Assembly: GCA_016281605.1 (NCBI GenBank)
Contig: JAEEJA010000001.1
Location: forward strand, 46,067-110,066
Reading direction: 5' to 3'
Length of the DNA stretch: 64,000 nucleotides
Source: Lachnospiraceae bacterium
Lineage (GTDB): Bacteria > Bacillota > Clostridia > Lachnospirales > Lachnospiraceae
Shown: positions 51,160 to 61,278 of the stretch, piece by piece
Layout of the letters: each line of letters starts with the position of its first letter
Position numbering within the stretch: position 1 is the first letter of the stretch
Position numbers and translations under genes: made by a program
The notes under the pieces: model-generated
What the model was told of the DNA's origin: nothing
The model's input: the letters and a program-made list of their open reading frames with translations, nothing else
Databases searched by the model: none

Positions 51160-52626
51160 CTACTTCACCTCCTCAAGAAATGCATCTACATTCTGCTGAT
51201 ACCACCAGTCTGTATATGGCAGCTTAGTTCGTGCTGCAAGATTTGCTTCAAAGCTTCTATTCCGAATTGCATCAAGAATTGTATTTGCAAACTCCAATGT
51301 ATGCTTATAACCGAAAATCATATACTCATCTGCAACATAGATTGCCGGTGTGCCATTCTTTATTGCCCATACAGTTGAGCCGGGATGTCTTGACAAATAC
51401 ATATCCGGTTTGTATTTATTTAAAATATTCATAACCTCATAATTTTGCTGATCTGCAACGCTCGCCTCAAAATCAATATCATTATCAAGAAGATATTTCA
51501 TTGATGGAGGAACATCTCCATTTTCATACTTCTTGTCATAATGCCAAGCAAGTGCCCACACAACCTTAATACCGAGTTCTTCAAGTACTCTTGAAACCTC
51601 AAAGGTATATCCGGGTCCCATACCAAGAACAGCTGTAAGACCTTTAATTTCTTTCTTAACCTCTTCAATCTGTGGAATATAAATTGCTCTTTGTTCTTCT
51701 ATGTACTTCTCGATTTTTTCACTTCTACCAGTTACCTTTCCAATTTCACGTAGCCATGTTTCAAAACCGACAATACCACACTGGTTGATACTTCTTACAT
51801 ATGGAACACCATACTTTTCCTCTAATCCATTGCCAAGATAATTTCCCAGGGTTCCGCAAATACAGGTTGTAGCGAGACTCTCTGATAAATGTGAAAGTTC
51901 TTCAATGGTTGAGTTACAATATAAAAACACAGGATCCAAATCAAAATTCTTAAACATTTCAATAATCTCCGGCCTTGCACTCTCAAAGAAATTCTTGAAA
52001 TTGATTTTATTTGTTTTAACGCCCTCTCTTGGTGGCTGAACTATTTCCTGCAAAATAGCATGGTCTGAAATATCAAAGCCGGTCGCCCAAATTCTAGACT
52101 TAAATCCTTCACAATGAACCGCCACAATTGGAACCCCAACTTCTTCTCTTACATCATCAACAATACTATCAATATCCTCACCAATAATTCCTGTCGCACA
52201 TGAGCTTGAAACAAAAATTGCCTTTGGTGAATATCTTTTATTTACTTCTAAAATAATATCGCGAAGCTTTTCTGTAGAACCAAATATTGTATCATTTTCA
52301 TTCATATCTGTTCCTACATAAACCGTATCACTTGTTACACCTCTCTTCTTCGCCATTACTTTTGTCATATAATATGCACCAGCACTTGCTACAGAGCACC
52401 CAGCCGGTCCATGATGAATAATCGCTACATCACGAATACCTGCAAGCTGACCAAGTCCACAAGACGAAAGACAGGTACTAGACTGTGAAAAACATCTTGA
52501 ACAGCCCTTTAATGTTCCACACTCACTTTGTGTGGCTAAATCTTTTAATGAACCTACATAACCAGTGATAGAACCTATACGGTTTTCTCTGGTTGCCAAG
52601 TTTGAATTACCTGTGTTAATAGCCAT
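51160..52626 (-). CDS. Nitrogenase component 1 type oxidoreductase, NifD-like
   Basis: HHGPAGCSVA, VSSSCATGIIGEDI, VHCEGFKSRIWATGFD, CICGTLGNYLGNGLEEKYGVPY. Confidence 0.9.
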   Translation of the reverse strand: MAINTGNSNLATRENRIGSITGYVGSLKDLATQSECGTLKGCSRCFSQSSTCLSSCGLGQLAGIRDVAIIHHGPAGCSVASAGAYYMTKVMAKKRGVTSDTVYVGTDMNENDTIFGSTEKLRDIILEVNKRYSPKAIFVSSSCATGIIGEDIDSIVDDVREEVGVPIVAVHCEGFKSRIWATGFDISDHAILQEIVQPPREGVKTNKINFKNFFESARPEIIEMFKNFDLDPVFLYCNSTIEELSHLSESLATTCICGTLGNYLGNGLEEKYGVPYVRSINQCGIVGFETWLREIGKVTGRSEKIEKYIEEQRAIYIPQIEEVKKEIKGLTAVLGMGPGYTFEVSRVLEELGIKVVWALAWHYDKKYENGDVPPSMKYLLDNDIDFEASVADQQNYEVMNILNKYKPDMYLSRHPGSTVWAIKNGTPAIYVADEYMIFGYKHTLEFANTILDAIRNRSFEANLAARTKLPYTDWWYQQNVDAFLEEVK

Positions 52627-52652
52627 ATCTTAAGCAAATCCTTTCGTTTTAT

Positions 52653-53669
52653 TTAAAATTCAATCGCATCCTCTACTTCATGTCTTATTTTCTGAAGATC
52701 TTCGGATAGGTATCTCTCTCCGTTGTCAGGAAGAAGCGGAACAATAAGCTTACCCTCATTTTCCTGAAGTCTTGCCTGCCTAATTGCAACAGCAAGCGAT
52801 GCACCTGATGAAGCTCCAACAAATATCCCTTCATATTTAGCAAGCAAATGGATTGCTTTTAATGTTTCAGCATATGTAATTGTCACATACTCATCTGTAA
52901 GCTCATCATTAAAATTAGCCGGAGCCATTGGTGTTGTTGTTGTTCCATCATGCACAGCATGTATTCCATGGAAACCTCCATCCTCAACTCCCTTAACAAT
53001 TGGATTTTGTACATCATTTGCATCAGGCTGGGTAATCACAACCTTAATATGAGGATTTTTCTCTTTCAAATACTTGCTTACACCATGTGTAGAACCACCG
53101 GTACCTACACCGCCAACAAAAATATCTATTTTCCCTTCCGTATCTTCCCAAATTTCAGGTCCAGTATGCTTGTAATGTGCATTCACGTTATCCGGATTAT
53201 CTAACTGTCGTGTTGTATATGCACCTTCAATTCCATCAGTCATGTACGAAAGTACATCTGCGAAAGCCGCAATACCCTTTTCAAACACACCTGCTACTAA
53301 CTCATCCGGAATATCTTCTATTATGTTTGCCTGATACGCCTCAAGAAGCTTACGTCTCTCAATTGATACACCATTTTGTAATCCTATATTAAACTTATAT
53401 CCTTTTGCCGCTGCAAAAGCTGCCATTGCAACACCTGTATTTCCACTTGTATATTCAATCAGTGTTGTCTTCTCCGGACTAATGTCACCTCGCGCTTCAG
53501 CCGCCTCAATTATTTCCAGAGCCATACGATCCTTGTGTGAACCAGCAGGATTAAAATACTCAAGCTTTCCAGCTATTCTTCCCTTTAAGCCAAGAACCTT
53601 TTCAAGTCTCCTGAATTCAACGATTGGTGTCTTTCCAACCAGTTCTGTAATAGAATTATAAATTGCCAT
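52653..53669 (-). CDS. Cysteine synthase-family PLP enzyme (paralog 2), between nifH- and nifD-like genes
   Basis: MAIYNSITELVGKTPIVEF; LEYFNPAGSHKDRMALEII; TSGNTGVAMAAFAAAKGYK; RBS before 53669. Confidence 0.88.
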   Translation of the reverse strand: MAIYNSITELVGKTPIVEFRRLEKVLGLKGRIAGKLEYFNPAGSHKDRMALEIIEAAEARGDISPEKTTLIEYTSGNTGVAMAAFAAAKGYKFNIGLQNGVSIERRKLLEAYQANIIEDIPDELVAGVFEKGIAAFADVLSYMTDGIEGAYTTRQLDNPDNVNAHYKHTGPEIWEDTEGKIDIFVGGVGTGGSTHGVSKYLKEKNPHIKVVITQPDANDVQNPIVKGVEDGGFHGIHAVHDGTTTTPMAPANFNDELTDEYVTITYAETLKAIHLLAKYEGIFVGASSGASLAVAIRQARLQENEGKLIVPLLPDNGERYLSEDLQKIRHEVEDAIEF

Positions 53670-53714
53670 AAGAATCCTCCTATTCTTCCATAAACCTCTG
53701 GTTTTCCAGTCAGT
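53670..53714 (-). promoter_or_regulatory. Leader of cysK paralog 2: shared element plus SD-in-loop hairpin
   Basis: Minus ACTGACTGGAAAACCAGAGGTTTAT then AAGAAT-AGGAGG-ATTCTT-ATG. Confidence 0.5.
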
Positions 53715-53745
53715 CAATCTAAATTATGTACTTATTTCTTTATTA

Positions 53746-54950
<1,205 letters not shown>

Positions 54951-54958
<8 letters not shown>

Positions 54959-55823
54959 GCGAAAAAGTCTCCTTCACATTCAGTCGTCTCTGATAAATCC
55001 GATCTCCGAATTCCGATTTTCCCGGAACACCAACTGCATCCGCTCTACAGTGTTGACAATGTCTAAATACATCAATATATTTAGAAGCTTTTGTTCTTGC
55101 AGCATCAATCTCTGCACACACAGGTGCCTTTACATCTTTTAGTTCATGTTGTGGAATTAAAGGAATTATGTTGTATATGCTTGCACCTGCTTCTTTAACA
55201 GTTCGTGCTATTTTTTCGATGTGATCTCCATTTATTTCCGGAACAAGTACCGTGTTTACCTTCACTGTTATTCCACCCGCTGCAACTTTTTTTATGCCTT
55301 CTAACTGGTTTTCAATCAGTATTCTCGCACCCTCTACACCTTCTATTTTTTCACCATGGTAAATAATGTATGCATTCAGTTTTTCCTCTATAACAGGATC
55401 AACCGCATTTACGGTTACCGTCAAAGAATCAATCCCTATATCCATAACATCCTCGGCTCTTTCGCTTAACAATAATCCATTTGTACTCATACACTTAATT
55501 AGATTAGGGAATTTTTCCTTTATTATCCTAAAAGTGTTTAATGCATTATCTGTTGCCAACGTATCTCCAGGTCCGGCAATTCCAGCCACCTTTATGTCAG
55601 GACATATTTCCAAAGCCTTTGTAAGTATATCCTCACACTCTTCCGGCTTTAATACTTTTGAGGTTACTCCCGGACGTTCCTCTACATCATTAATTGTTCG
55701 GTCACAGAATCTACAAGCAATGTTACATCCCGGACTTACAGGCAAATGTATTCTTCCTGCATTATTTTTATGACCACCAAAGCAAGGATGCGAATTTTGC
55801 AAATCCTTGTATGTATTACTCAT
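54951..55823 (-). CDS. NifB-like radical SAM protein
   Basis: HPCFGGHKNNAGRIHLPVSPGCNIACRFCDR, GIAGPGDTLA, NTVLVPEINGDHI, HCRADAVG. Confidence 0.9.
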
Positions 55824-55874
55824 GTGACACCCTCTTTCAATCTCTATTTTCTTTAGTGATTATGCATCACCAAC

Positions 55875-55943
55875 GATACCGGTTGGATTCGAACCAACAT
55901 CTTCAGTTTTGCAAACCTATGCCATACCAGCGGCCACGGCATC
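55875..55943 (-). tRNA. tRNA-Cys(GCA)-like element, aberrant (possibly regulatory or pseudo)
   Basis: GATGCCG TG GCC GCTGGTAT GGC A TAGGT TTGCAAA ACTGA AGAT GTTGG TTCGAAT CCAAC CGGTATC; 7-bp acceptor pairs; 3' neighbour is G, not the U73 of tRNA-Cys. Confidence 0.7.
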
Positions 55944-55955
55944 TTATAAAAATAG

Positions 55956-55999
55956 AAAGACCAAAGTTCATCCCCTTCAAGAATAAACCTCTGGTCTTT
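55956..55999 (-). terminator. Intrinsic terminator/attenuator between yezD-like ORF and tRNA-Cys-like element
   Basis: Minus AAAGACCAGAG ... CTTTGGTCTTT followed by CTATTTTTAT; overlaps alternative CTGG-aaaga-CCAG hairpin. Confidence 0.65.
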
Positions 56000-56009
56000 C
56001 CAGTCAGTT

Positions 56010-56159
56010 TTATAATCTTATTTTTTCTGTTTTATCAATTTGTATTACTTTTCCATCCTGAATAATAAGTGTAATATTGCCGTATTTTACTTCTTTAACT
56101 AATCGACTGATTATTTCACTTAATTTACTATCGTAAATTGTCTGTTTATCATTTCCCAT
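56010..56159 (-). CDS. 49-aa YezD/DUF2292-like small protein (not in ORF track)
   Basis: MGNDKQTIYDSKLSEIISRLVKEVKYGNITLIIQDGKVIQIDKTEKIRL with AGGAGGTGCTT RBS. Confidence 0.8.
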   Translation of the reverse strand: MGNDKQTIYDSKLSEIISRLVKEVKYGNITLIIQDGKVIQIDKTEKIRL

Positions 56160-56168
56160 AAGCACCTC

Positions 56169-57104
56169 CTATGAATTAAATAAAGGTGTTGATAAGTATC
56201 TGTCACCGGAATCCGGAAGTAAAGCAACAATTACCTTTCCCTTATTCTCAGGTCTTTTTGCAAGAATTTCTGCTGCCTTTAATGCGGCTCCTGATGAAAT
56301 ACCCACGAGAATTCCTTCTGATGTTGCAAAAGCTTTTCCTTCTGCGAATGCATCCTCATTTTCAATTGTTATAATTTCGTCGTACACCTTAGTATCAAGT
56401 ACATCCGGCACAAATCCGGCACCAATTCCCTGAATCTTATGAGCTCCGGGAGTTCCTGTTGAAAGTACTGCACTTGTAGCCGGCTCAACAGCAACAATCT
56501 TCACATCAGGATTTTGCTCTTTCAAATACTGTCCTACACCGGTAATTGTTCCACCGGTACCTACACCTGCAATAAAAATATCCACCTTTCCATCTGTCTG
56601 TTTCCAAATCTCAGGACCTGTTGTTTCCTTATGTACTTTAGGGTTGGCCGGATTAACAAACTGACCTAAAATAACAGAATCTTCAATCTCCTTATTAAGT
56701 TCTTCAGCTTTTGCAATGGCACCCTTCATGCCCTTAGCACCCTCTGTAAGAACAAGCTCAGCGCCATAAGCCTTTAGAAGATTTCTTCTTTCCACACTCA
56801 TTGTCTCCGGTAATGTAAGGATTGCTTTATATCCCATAGCAGTTGCTACTGCCGCAAGACCAATACCTGTATTACCACTTGTTGGCTCAATAATGGTTGC
56901 TCCCGGCTTTAAGATTCCCTTTGCCTCTGCATCCTCAATCATTGCAAGAGCAATACGATCCTTAACTGAACCTGCCGGGTTTAAGTACTCAAGCTTAGCA
57001 AGTACAGTTGCCTCTGTAATTTCTCTTTTCCTTGAATATCCATTTAACTGTAATAAAGGTGTTCCTCCAATAAGTTCTAATGCACTCTGTTTGATTTCAC
57101 TCAT
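56169..57104 (-). CDS. cysK: Cysteine synthase A
   Basis: [60 protein letters not shown]. Confidence 0.95.
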   Translation of the reverse strand: MSEIKQSALELIGGTPLLQLNGYSRKREITEATVLAKLEYLNPAGSVKDRIALAMIEDAEAKGILKPGATIIEPTSGNTGIGLAAVATAMGYKAILTLPETMSVERRNLLKAYGAELVLTEGAKGMKGAIAKAEELNKEIEDSVILGQFVNPANPKVHKETTGPEIWKQTDGKVDIFIAGVGTGGTITGVGQYLKEQNPDVKIVAVEPATSAVLSTGTPGAHKIQGIGAGFVPDVLDTKVYDEIITIENEDAFAEGKAFATSEGILVGISSGAALKAAEILAKRPENKGKVIVALLPDSGDRYLSTPLFNS

Positions 57105-57248
57105 GATAAATATCCTCCTTATAATAAAAATAGTAGCTACCTCTTACGGCAACTACAGTTATATTTGTTAGCCCTAAGGGTATAGTTTTTTATATCCTTA
57201 ATCGGATTGACTATATCCTACCACGCTAGTATGTTTTTGAAAATATCA

Positions 57249-57276
57249 CAAAACTAATCATTGGTGATTAGTTTTG
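57249..57276. terminator. Perfect 12-bp inverted repeat between nifS-like gene and cysK (terminator or operator)
   Basis: CAAAACTAATCA-ttgg-TGATTAGTTTTG. Confidence 0.5.
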
Positions 57277-57365
57277 TTAATCACTAAAATTCCTCATATT
57301 TCTTAATTTGGATTTCTAAAATGTTCCATTATCTTTTCACTATATAATGCAAATTTCTTTTCCTC

Positions 57366-58559
57366 TTATTCTTCAAACACATGTGGTCGTTTTCCATTTA
57401 TCAAATCTCTCCAAAACGGTGACATATTTCTGAGATACTCCACCACTTCTTTAACCGACTGAATCATATAATCAATTTCTTCCTCAGTCACATCCTCAGA
57501 AAGGGATAATCTAAGGGAACCATGTGCCACCTCGTACGGTCTGCCAATTGCAAGTAACACATGACTTGGGTCTAATGAACCGGAAGCACAAGCCGAACCC
57601 GAGGATGCTGAAATGCCTTTGTTATCTAATAAAAGGATCAATGACTCTCCCACTATTCCCTCAAAACAGAAATTAACAGTCCCAGGCAATCTATTATCTC
57701 TGTCACCATTCAATTCTGAGTAAGGGATTGAATCAAGACCGGCAATTAATTTATCTCTAAGTGGTAATAATTTAGCTGCATATCCATCAAGGTCCTTTGT
57801 TGCATCCTCTAGAGCTGCCACCATACTTACAATACCTGGTAAGTTTTCTGTTCCTGCTCGTTTTCCTCTCTCCTGTGCACCACCTTCTATTATGTTAGTA
57901 AGCAGTATTCCCTTCTTTGCATATAAAATTCCCACACCCTTTGGTCCATGGAACTTGTGGGCTGAGAGGCTTAGCATATCGATATTATCTCTATCTATAT
58001 CTACAGATATATGTCCAATTGCCTGTACGGCATCAGTGTGAAATAATACATTTTTCTCTCTACATACTGTGCCGATTTCTTTTATTGGCTGAACTGTACC
58101 AATCTCATTATTTGCATACATAATTGTTACAAGCGCCGTGTCTTCTCTTATGGCATCCTTTACCTGCCTCGCTGATATAACTCCATTACTATGTACATCT
58201 AAAAGCTCAATTTCAAAACCTTCTTTTTCCAACTTTTTTAGGGTATGAAGCACTGCATGGTGCTCAAACGATGTTGAAATAATATGCTTATTTCCCTTTT
58301 TCTCTCCTATTCTTGCCGCAGAAATAATTGCCTGATTATCAGCCTCACTTCCACCTGATGTAAAATATATTTCCTTTGCGTCACAGTTCAACACTACTGC
58401 CGCTCTTCTTCTCGCATCCTCAAGTGCTTTCTTTGCCTTTTGACCTATCTCATATAGACTGGAAGGGTTACCATACACCTCTCTCATATATGGAAGCATT
58501 GCGTTAATTGCATTGTTGCTCATTTTTGTTGTAGCTGCATTATCTGCGTATATTCTCAT
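57366..58559 (-). CDS. NifS/IscS-type cysteine desulfurase
   Basis: YADNAATTKMSNNAI, SAHKFHGPKGVGILYAKKG, SSGSACASGS. Confidence 0.94.
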   Translation of the reverse strand: MRIYADNAATTKMSNNAINAMLPYMREVYGNPSSLYEIGQKAKKALEDARRRAAVVLNCDAKEIYFTSGGSEADNQAIISAARIGEKKGNKHIISTSFEHHAVLHTLKKLEKEGFEIELLDVHSNGVISARQVKDAIREDTALVTIMYANNEIGTVQPIKEIGTVCREKNVLFHTDAVQAIGHISVDIDRDNIDMLSLSAHKFHGPKGVGILYAKKGILLTNIIEGGAQERGKRAGTENLPGIVSMVAALEDATKDLDGYAAKLLPLRDKLIAGLDSIPYSELNGDRDNRLPGTVNFCFEGIVGESLILLLDNKGISASSGSACASGSLDPSHVLLAIGRPYEVAHGSLRLSLSEDVTEEEIDYMIQSVKEVVEYLRNMSPFWRDLINGKRPHVFEE

Positions 58560-58744
58560 AAATATCCTCCATTTATAAATATCTCGCCTACCTCAAAGGT
58601 GTCTCCCACTTCACCACGGTTGATTTCTGTCCCTTTCTTTACTCCACCGGTATACTTCTGTAAAAAAAGAAATAGCCGGCAGTCGATAACATACTGTCCA
58701 TCGATTATTTTGTCACCTAAAAGAACAACAATCTCGACGTGCAT
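58556..58744 (-). CDS. Hypothetical 62-aa ORF overlapping start of nifS-like gene
   Basis: ORF with RBS-like GGAGG; 4-nt overlap with downstream ATG. Confidence 0.4.
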   Translation of the reverse strand: MHVEIVVLLGDKIIDGQYVIDCRLFLFLQKYTGGVKKGTEINRGEVGDTFEVGEIFINGGYL

Positions 58745-58768
58745 TTTTAAAGCTAACCAACGATGGAC

Positions 58769-60070
58769 TCATATTGCCAAACTGTTTTCATCAAGCAGAA
58801 ATTCTTTCGCTCCCATCATCAGATAGCCATTCTCATCATAACGAGGTTTCATACTCTTTTCTACGATAATGATCCTCTTAAATGAATCATTGATTTTTTT
58901 GAAAGAAAATGTTTCCTGCACATATTTCTCTTTTTCAGAAATAGCATACGCTGACTGAATATAATACTTTTTACTGCCCAATGTGGCTATAAAATCAATC
59001 TCGCGCTGCACACGGATTTCTTTTCCTTTACTGTCTCTTTCTCTCGATTCCACAGTTCCCACATCTACCTGATACCCTCTGAATCTCAACTCATTATATA
59101 TAATATTCTCCATGATATGTGTTTCTTCAATCTGCCGAAAAGATAAACGGGCATTCCTAAGCCCCACATCTTCAAAATATATTTTATAAGGTGTGCCTAT
59201 ATATTTTCTTCCTTTCACATTATATCTTTTTACACGGTTAAGAATAAACGCTTCTTCAGCATAGCCAATATATTTGTCTATCGTCGATGCACAGGTAGTT
59301 TTTCCATGGACCGAATTCATAGTATCAGCTATTTTTCTCGGATTTGTTAATGAGGAAATACCGGAAGCAATCACATCGATCACTTCTCCAAGGGCTGCTT
59401 CATCTTTTACTGAGTATCTTAAAATGATATCCCTGAGATACACATTTTCCATTTGGGAGATCAGATAATTGGTTTTCTGTTCTTCCGTTGCCATAAGTGC
59501 AACTGCGGGAAGCCCTCCGTATACCGAATAATCGTCATACGCTTCACTTTTGTCTCCTTGCCTGAACCCATAATACTCCGAAAATGATAAGGGAAGAATG
59601 TGCACTTCATCTCCCCTCCCTTCAAATTCTGTTAAAATATCTTTCGATAAAAACCTGGAATTACTTCCCGTAACGTAAACATCTACATTATCTTTACGAA
59701 GAAAGCCATTAAGTACTGACTCAAAAGCACCGAGTTTCTGAACCTCATCAAGCAAAAGATAATACATTTCCCTGCCACTGATCTTTGGCATTAACCACTG
59801 TATAAATTTAGAAGGATCAACTTTACGGTCTTCCTTTGCATTATCAAAAATCAAAGGATCCTCACCGATTTTCATTAAATCCTCTGCTGAGTCAAAGGCG
59901 AACTTGATGATATGATCCTCTGCTATATTTTCTTTCAACAAATGGTTATAAAATATGTTATTCAATAGATATGACTTACCACATCTTCGTATTCCGGTGA
60001 TCACTTTAATAAATCCGTTGTGTTTTCTGACAATGAGCCTCTCAAGGTAGATATTTCTGCTTATTTCCAT
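58769..60070 (-). CDS. AAA ATPase with DUF4143-like C-terminus
   Basis: KVITGIRRCGKSYLLNNIF Walker A, YYLLLDEVQKLGAF Walker B, YVTGSNSRFLS. Confidence 0.9.
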   Translation of the reverse strand: MEISRNIYLERLIVRKHNGFIKVITGIRRCGKSYLLNNIFYNHLLKENIAEDHIIKFAFDSAEDLMKIGEDPLIFDNAKEDRKVDPSKFIQWLMPKISGREMYYLLLDEVQKLGAFESVLNGFLRKDNVDVYVTGSNSRFLSKDILTEFEGRGDEVHILPLSFSEYYGFRQGDKSEAYDDYSVYGGLPAVALMATEEQKTNYLISQMENVYLRDIILRYSVKDEAALGEVIDVIASGISSLTNPRKIADTMNSVHGKTTCASTIDKYIGYAEEAFILNRVKRYNVKGRKYIGTPYKIYFEDVGLRNARLSFRQIEETHIMENIIYNELRFRGYQVDVGTVESRERDSKGKEIRVQREIDFIATLGSKKYYIQSAYAISEKEKYVQETFSFKKINDSFKRIIIVEKSMKPRYDENGYLMMGAKEFLLDENSLAI

Positions 60071-60363
60071 AATAATTTCTCCATTTAATATTTCTGTCGT
60101 AAACGATGTTTTTGTTAAGTAGATTATAGCCTACCTTTCAGCAAATTGCAATTGTCAATTTAATATTTTTTCCGCAATTGACACTTTTAGTCAAGACTCG
60201 CTTGCGAGTCTTTTCGCGCCGGTCTCGGATATCATGTCGGTCATTGTAACCTTTGTTTTCTTTGTTCCAATATTCTATAATAAGATGAAGAGCCAGGATA
60301 AGCCACTATTATTGTGAATGAGACCGTAGAAAATCTATGATTTTCGTAATCAAACTTATGCAC

Positions 60364-60545
60364 AGCTGGTTCCAGATGGTTCAAGTCCGAAGGACGCAGA
60401 AGCATCTGCTAGAACCGAACCATTTGGAGCAGTTATTGTCGAGCTTGCGAGACATTAGAACTGCCCATATGATAGCTGGCAGATGTTCAAGTCTACAGGA
60501 CGCAGAAGCTTCGACTTGCAGCGAACCATTAGGGTCTGTTTTTAA
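60364..60545. repeat. Imperfect ~70-bp direct duplication, probable coding remnant
   Basis: gttcaagtccgaaggacgcagaagcatct... vs gttcaagtctacaggacgcagaagcttcg... Confidence 0.6.
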
Positions 60546-60793
60546 TTGCAAAGATTTATAAAATTGATAATTATAGTAACTATTTTTTCCGGATAATTAT
60601 AAAACACATACAACTATGATCCATTATCATCTTGTGTGGGGGAGGAATTCCTGCCATTTGATTTATTACCACAAGGAGAGATAAATTATTGCAGTCATTA
60701 AATAATAATGACAATCATTTGCTGTATGTGCTATTACAAGCATGTATCATATGCTTGCAACCTCAATTTATATAACAAAATTATTAATTTTAA

Positions 60794-61159
60794 TCACAGA
60801 TATAACTTGTTTGAATAGTATTTTTTCTGTAATGCATTTACAATTTCATTACAATCATATCCTTTATAATCTGTATCGTATCGGCTATCATAATCACCGA
60901 AAGTAATAATATTATCTTTGTGTAATTTTTCTTTCAGATAATCAATCATATTTTCTACTGAAGCATTTTTATTATATATCTTCATATAACTGTATCCCGG
61001 ATAATCCTCGGATTCGTATTTTATGATTTTTAATTCATCAACCAGTCCTTCATGCAACAAAGAATCATATAAACCATCAATCTTCTTTGTTTCATCTATC
61101 AACATAAAATATACGACAGGATGTATCTCAGGTCGTTCTTTTTTCAAGTTTTTTTGCAT
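60794..61159 (-). pseudogene. HAD (Cof-like) hydrolase C-terminal remnant
   Basis: KIYNKNASVENMIDYLKEKLHKDNIITFGDYDSRYDTDYKGYDCNEIV resembles HAD-IIB C-terminus without N-terminal DxD motif. Confidence 0.5.
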
Positions 61160-61278
61160 GAACGGCTGATATTATATATACATATGGATAACTATTCTCA
61201 GTAATGTCATAAAGGATAGCCCCATCCATTGCTATAATTGTCTAATCCTTTAGTTTTCTAAATATTTGTTACACATAT

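Noticed and set aside
53670-53717. N-terminal extension MTDWKTRGLWKNRRIL of cysK paralog 2
   Set aside because: This is the translated leader element; a strong RBS precedes ATG at 53669.
55944-56012. Cysteine T-box riboswitch
   Set aside because: No stem I specifier loop or UGGNACC antiterminator bulge found; only a simple terminator/anti-hairpin pair.
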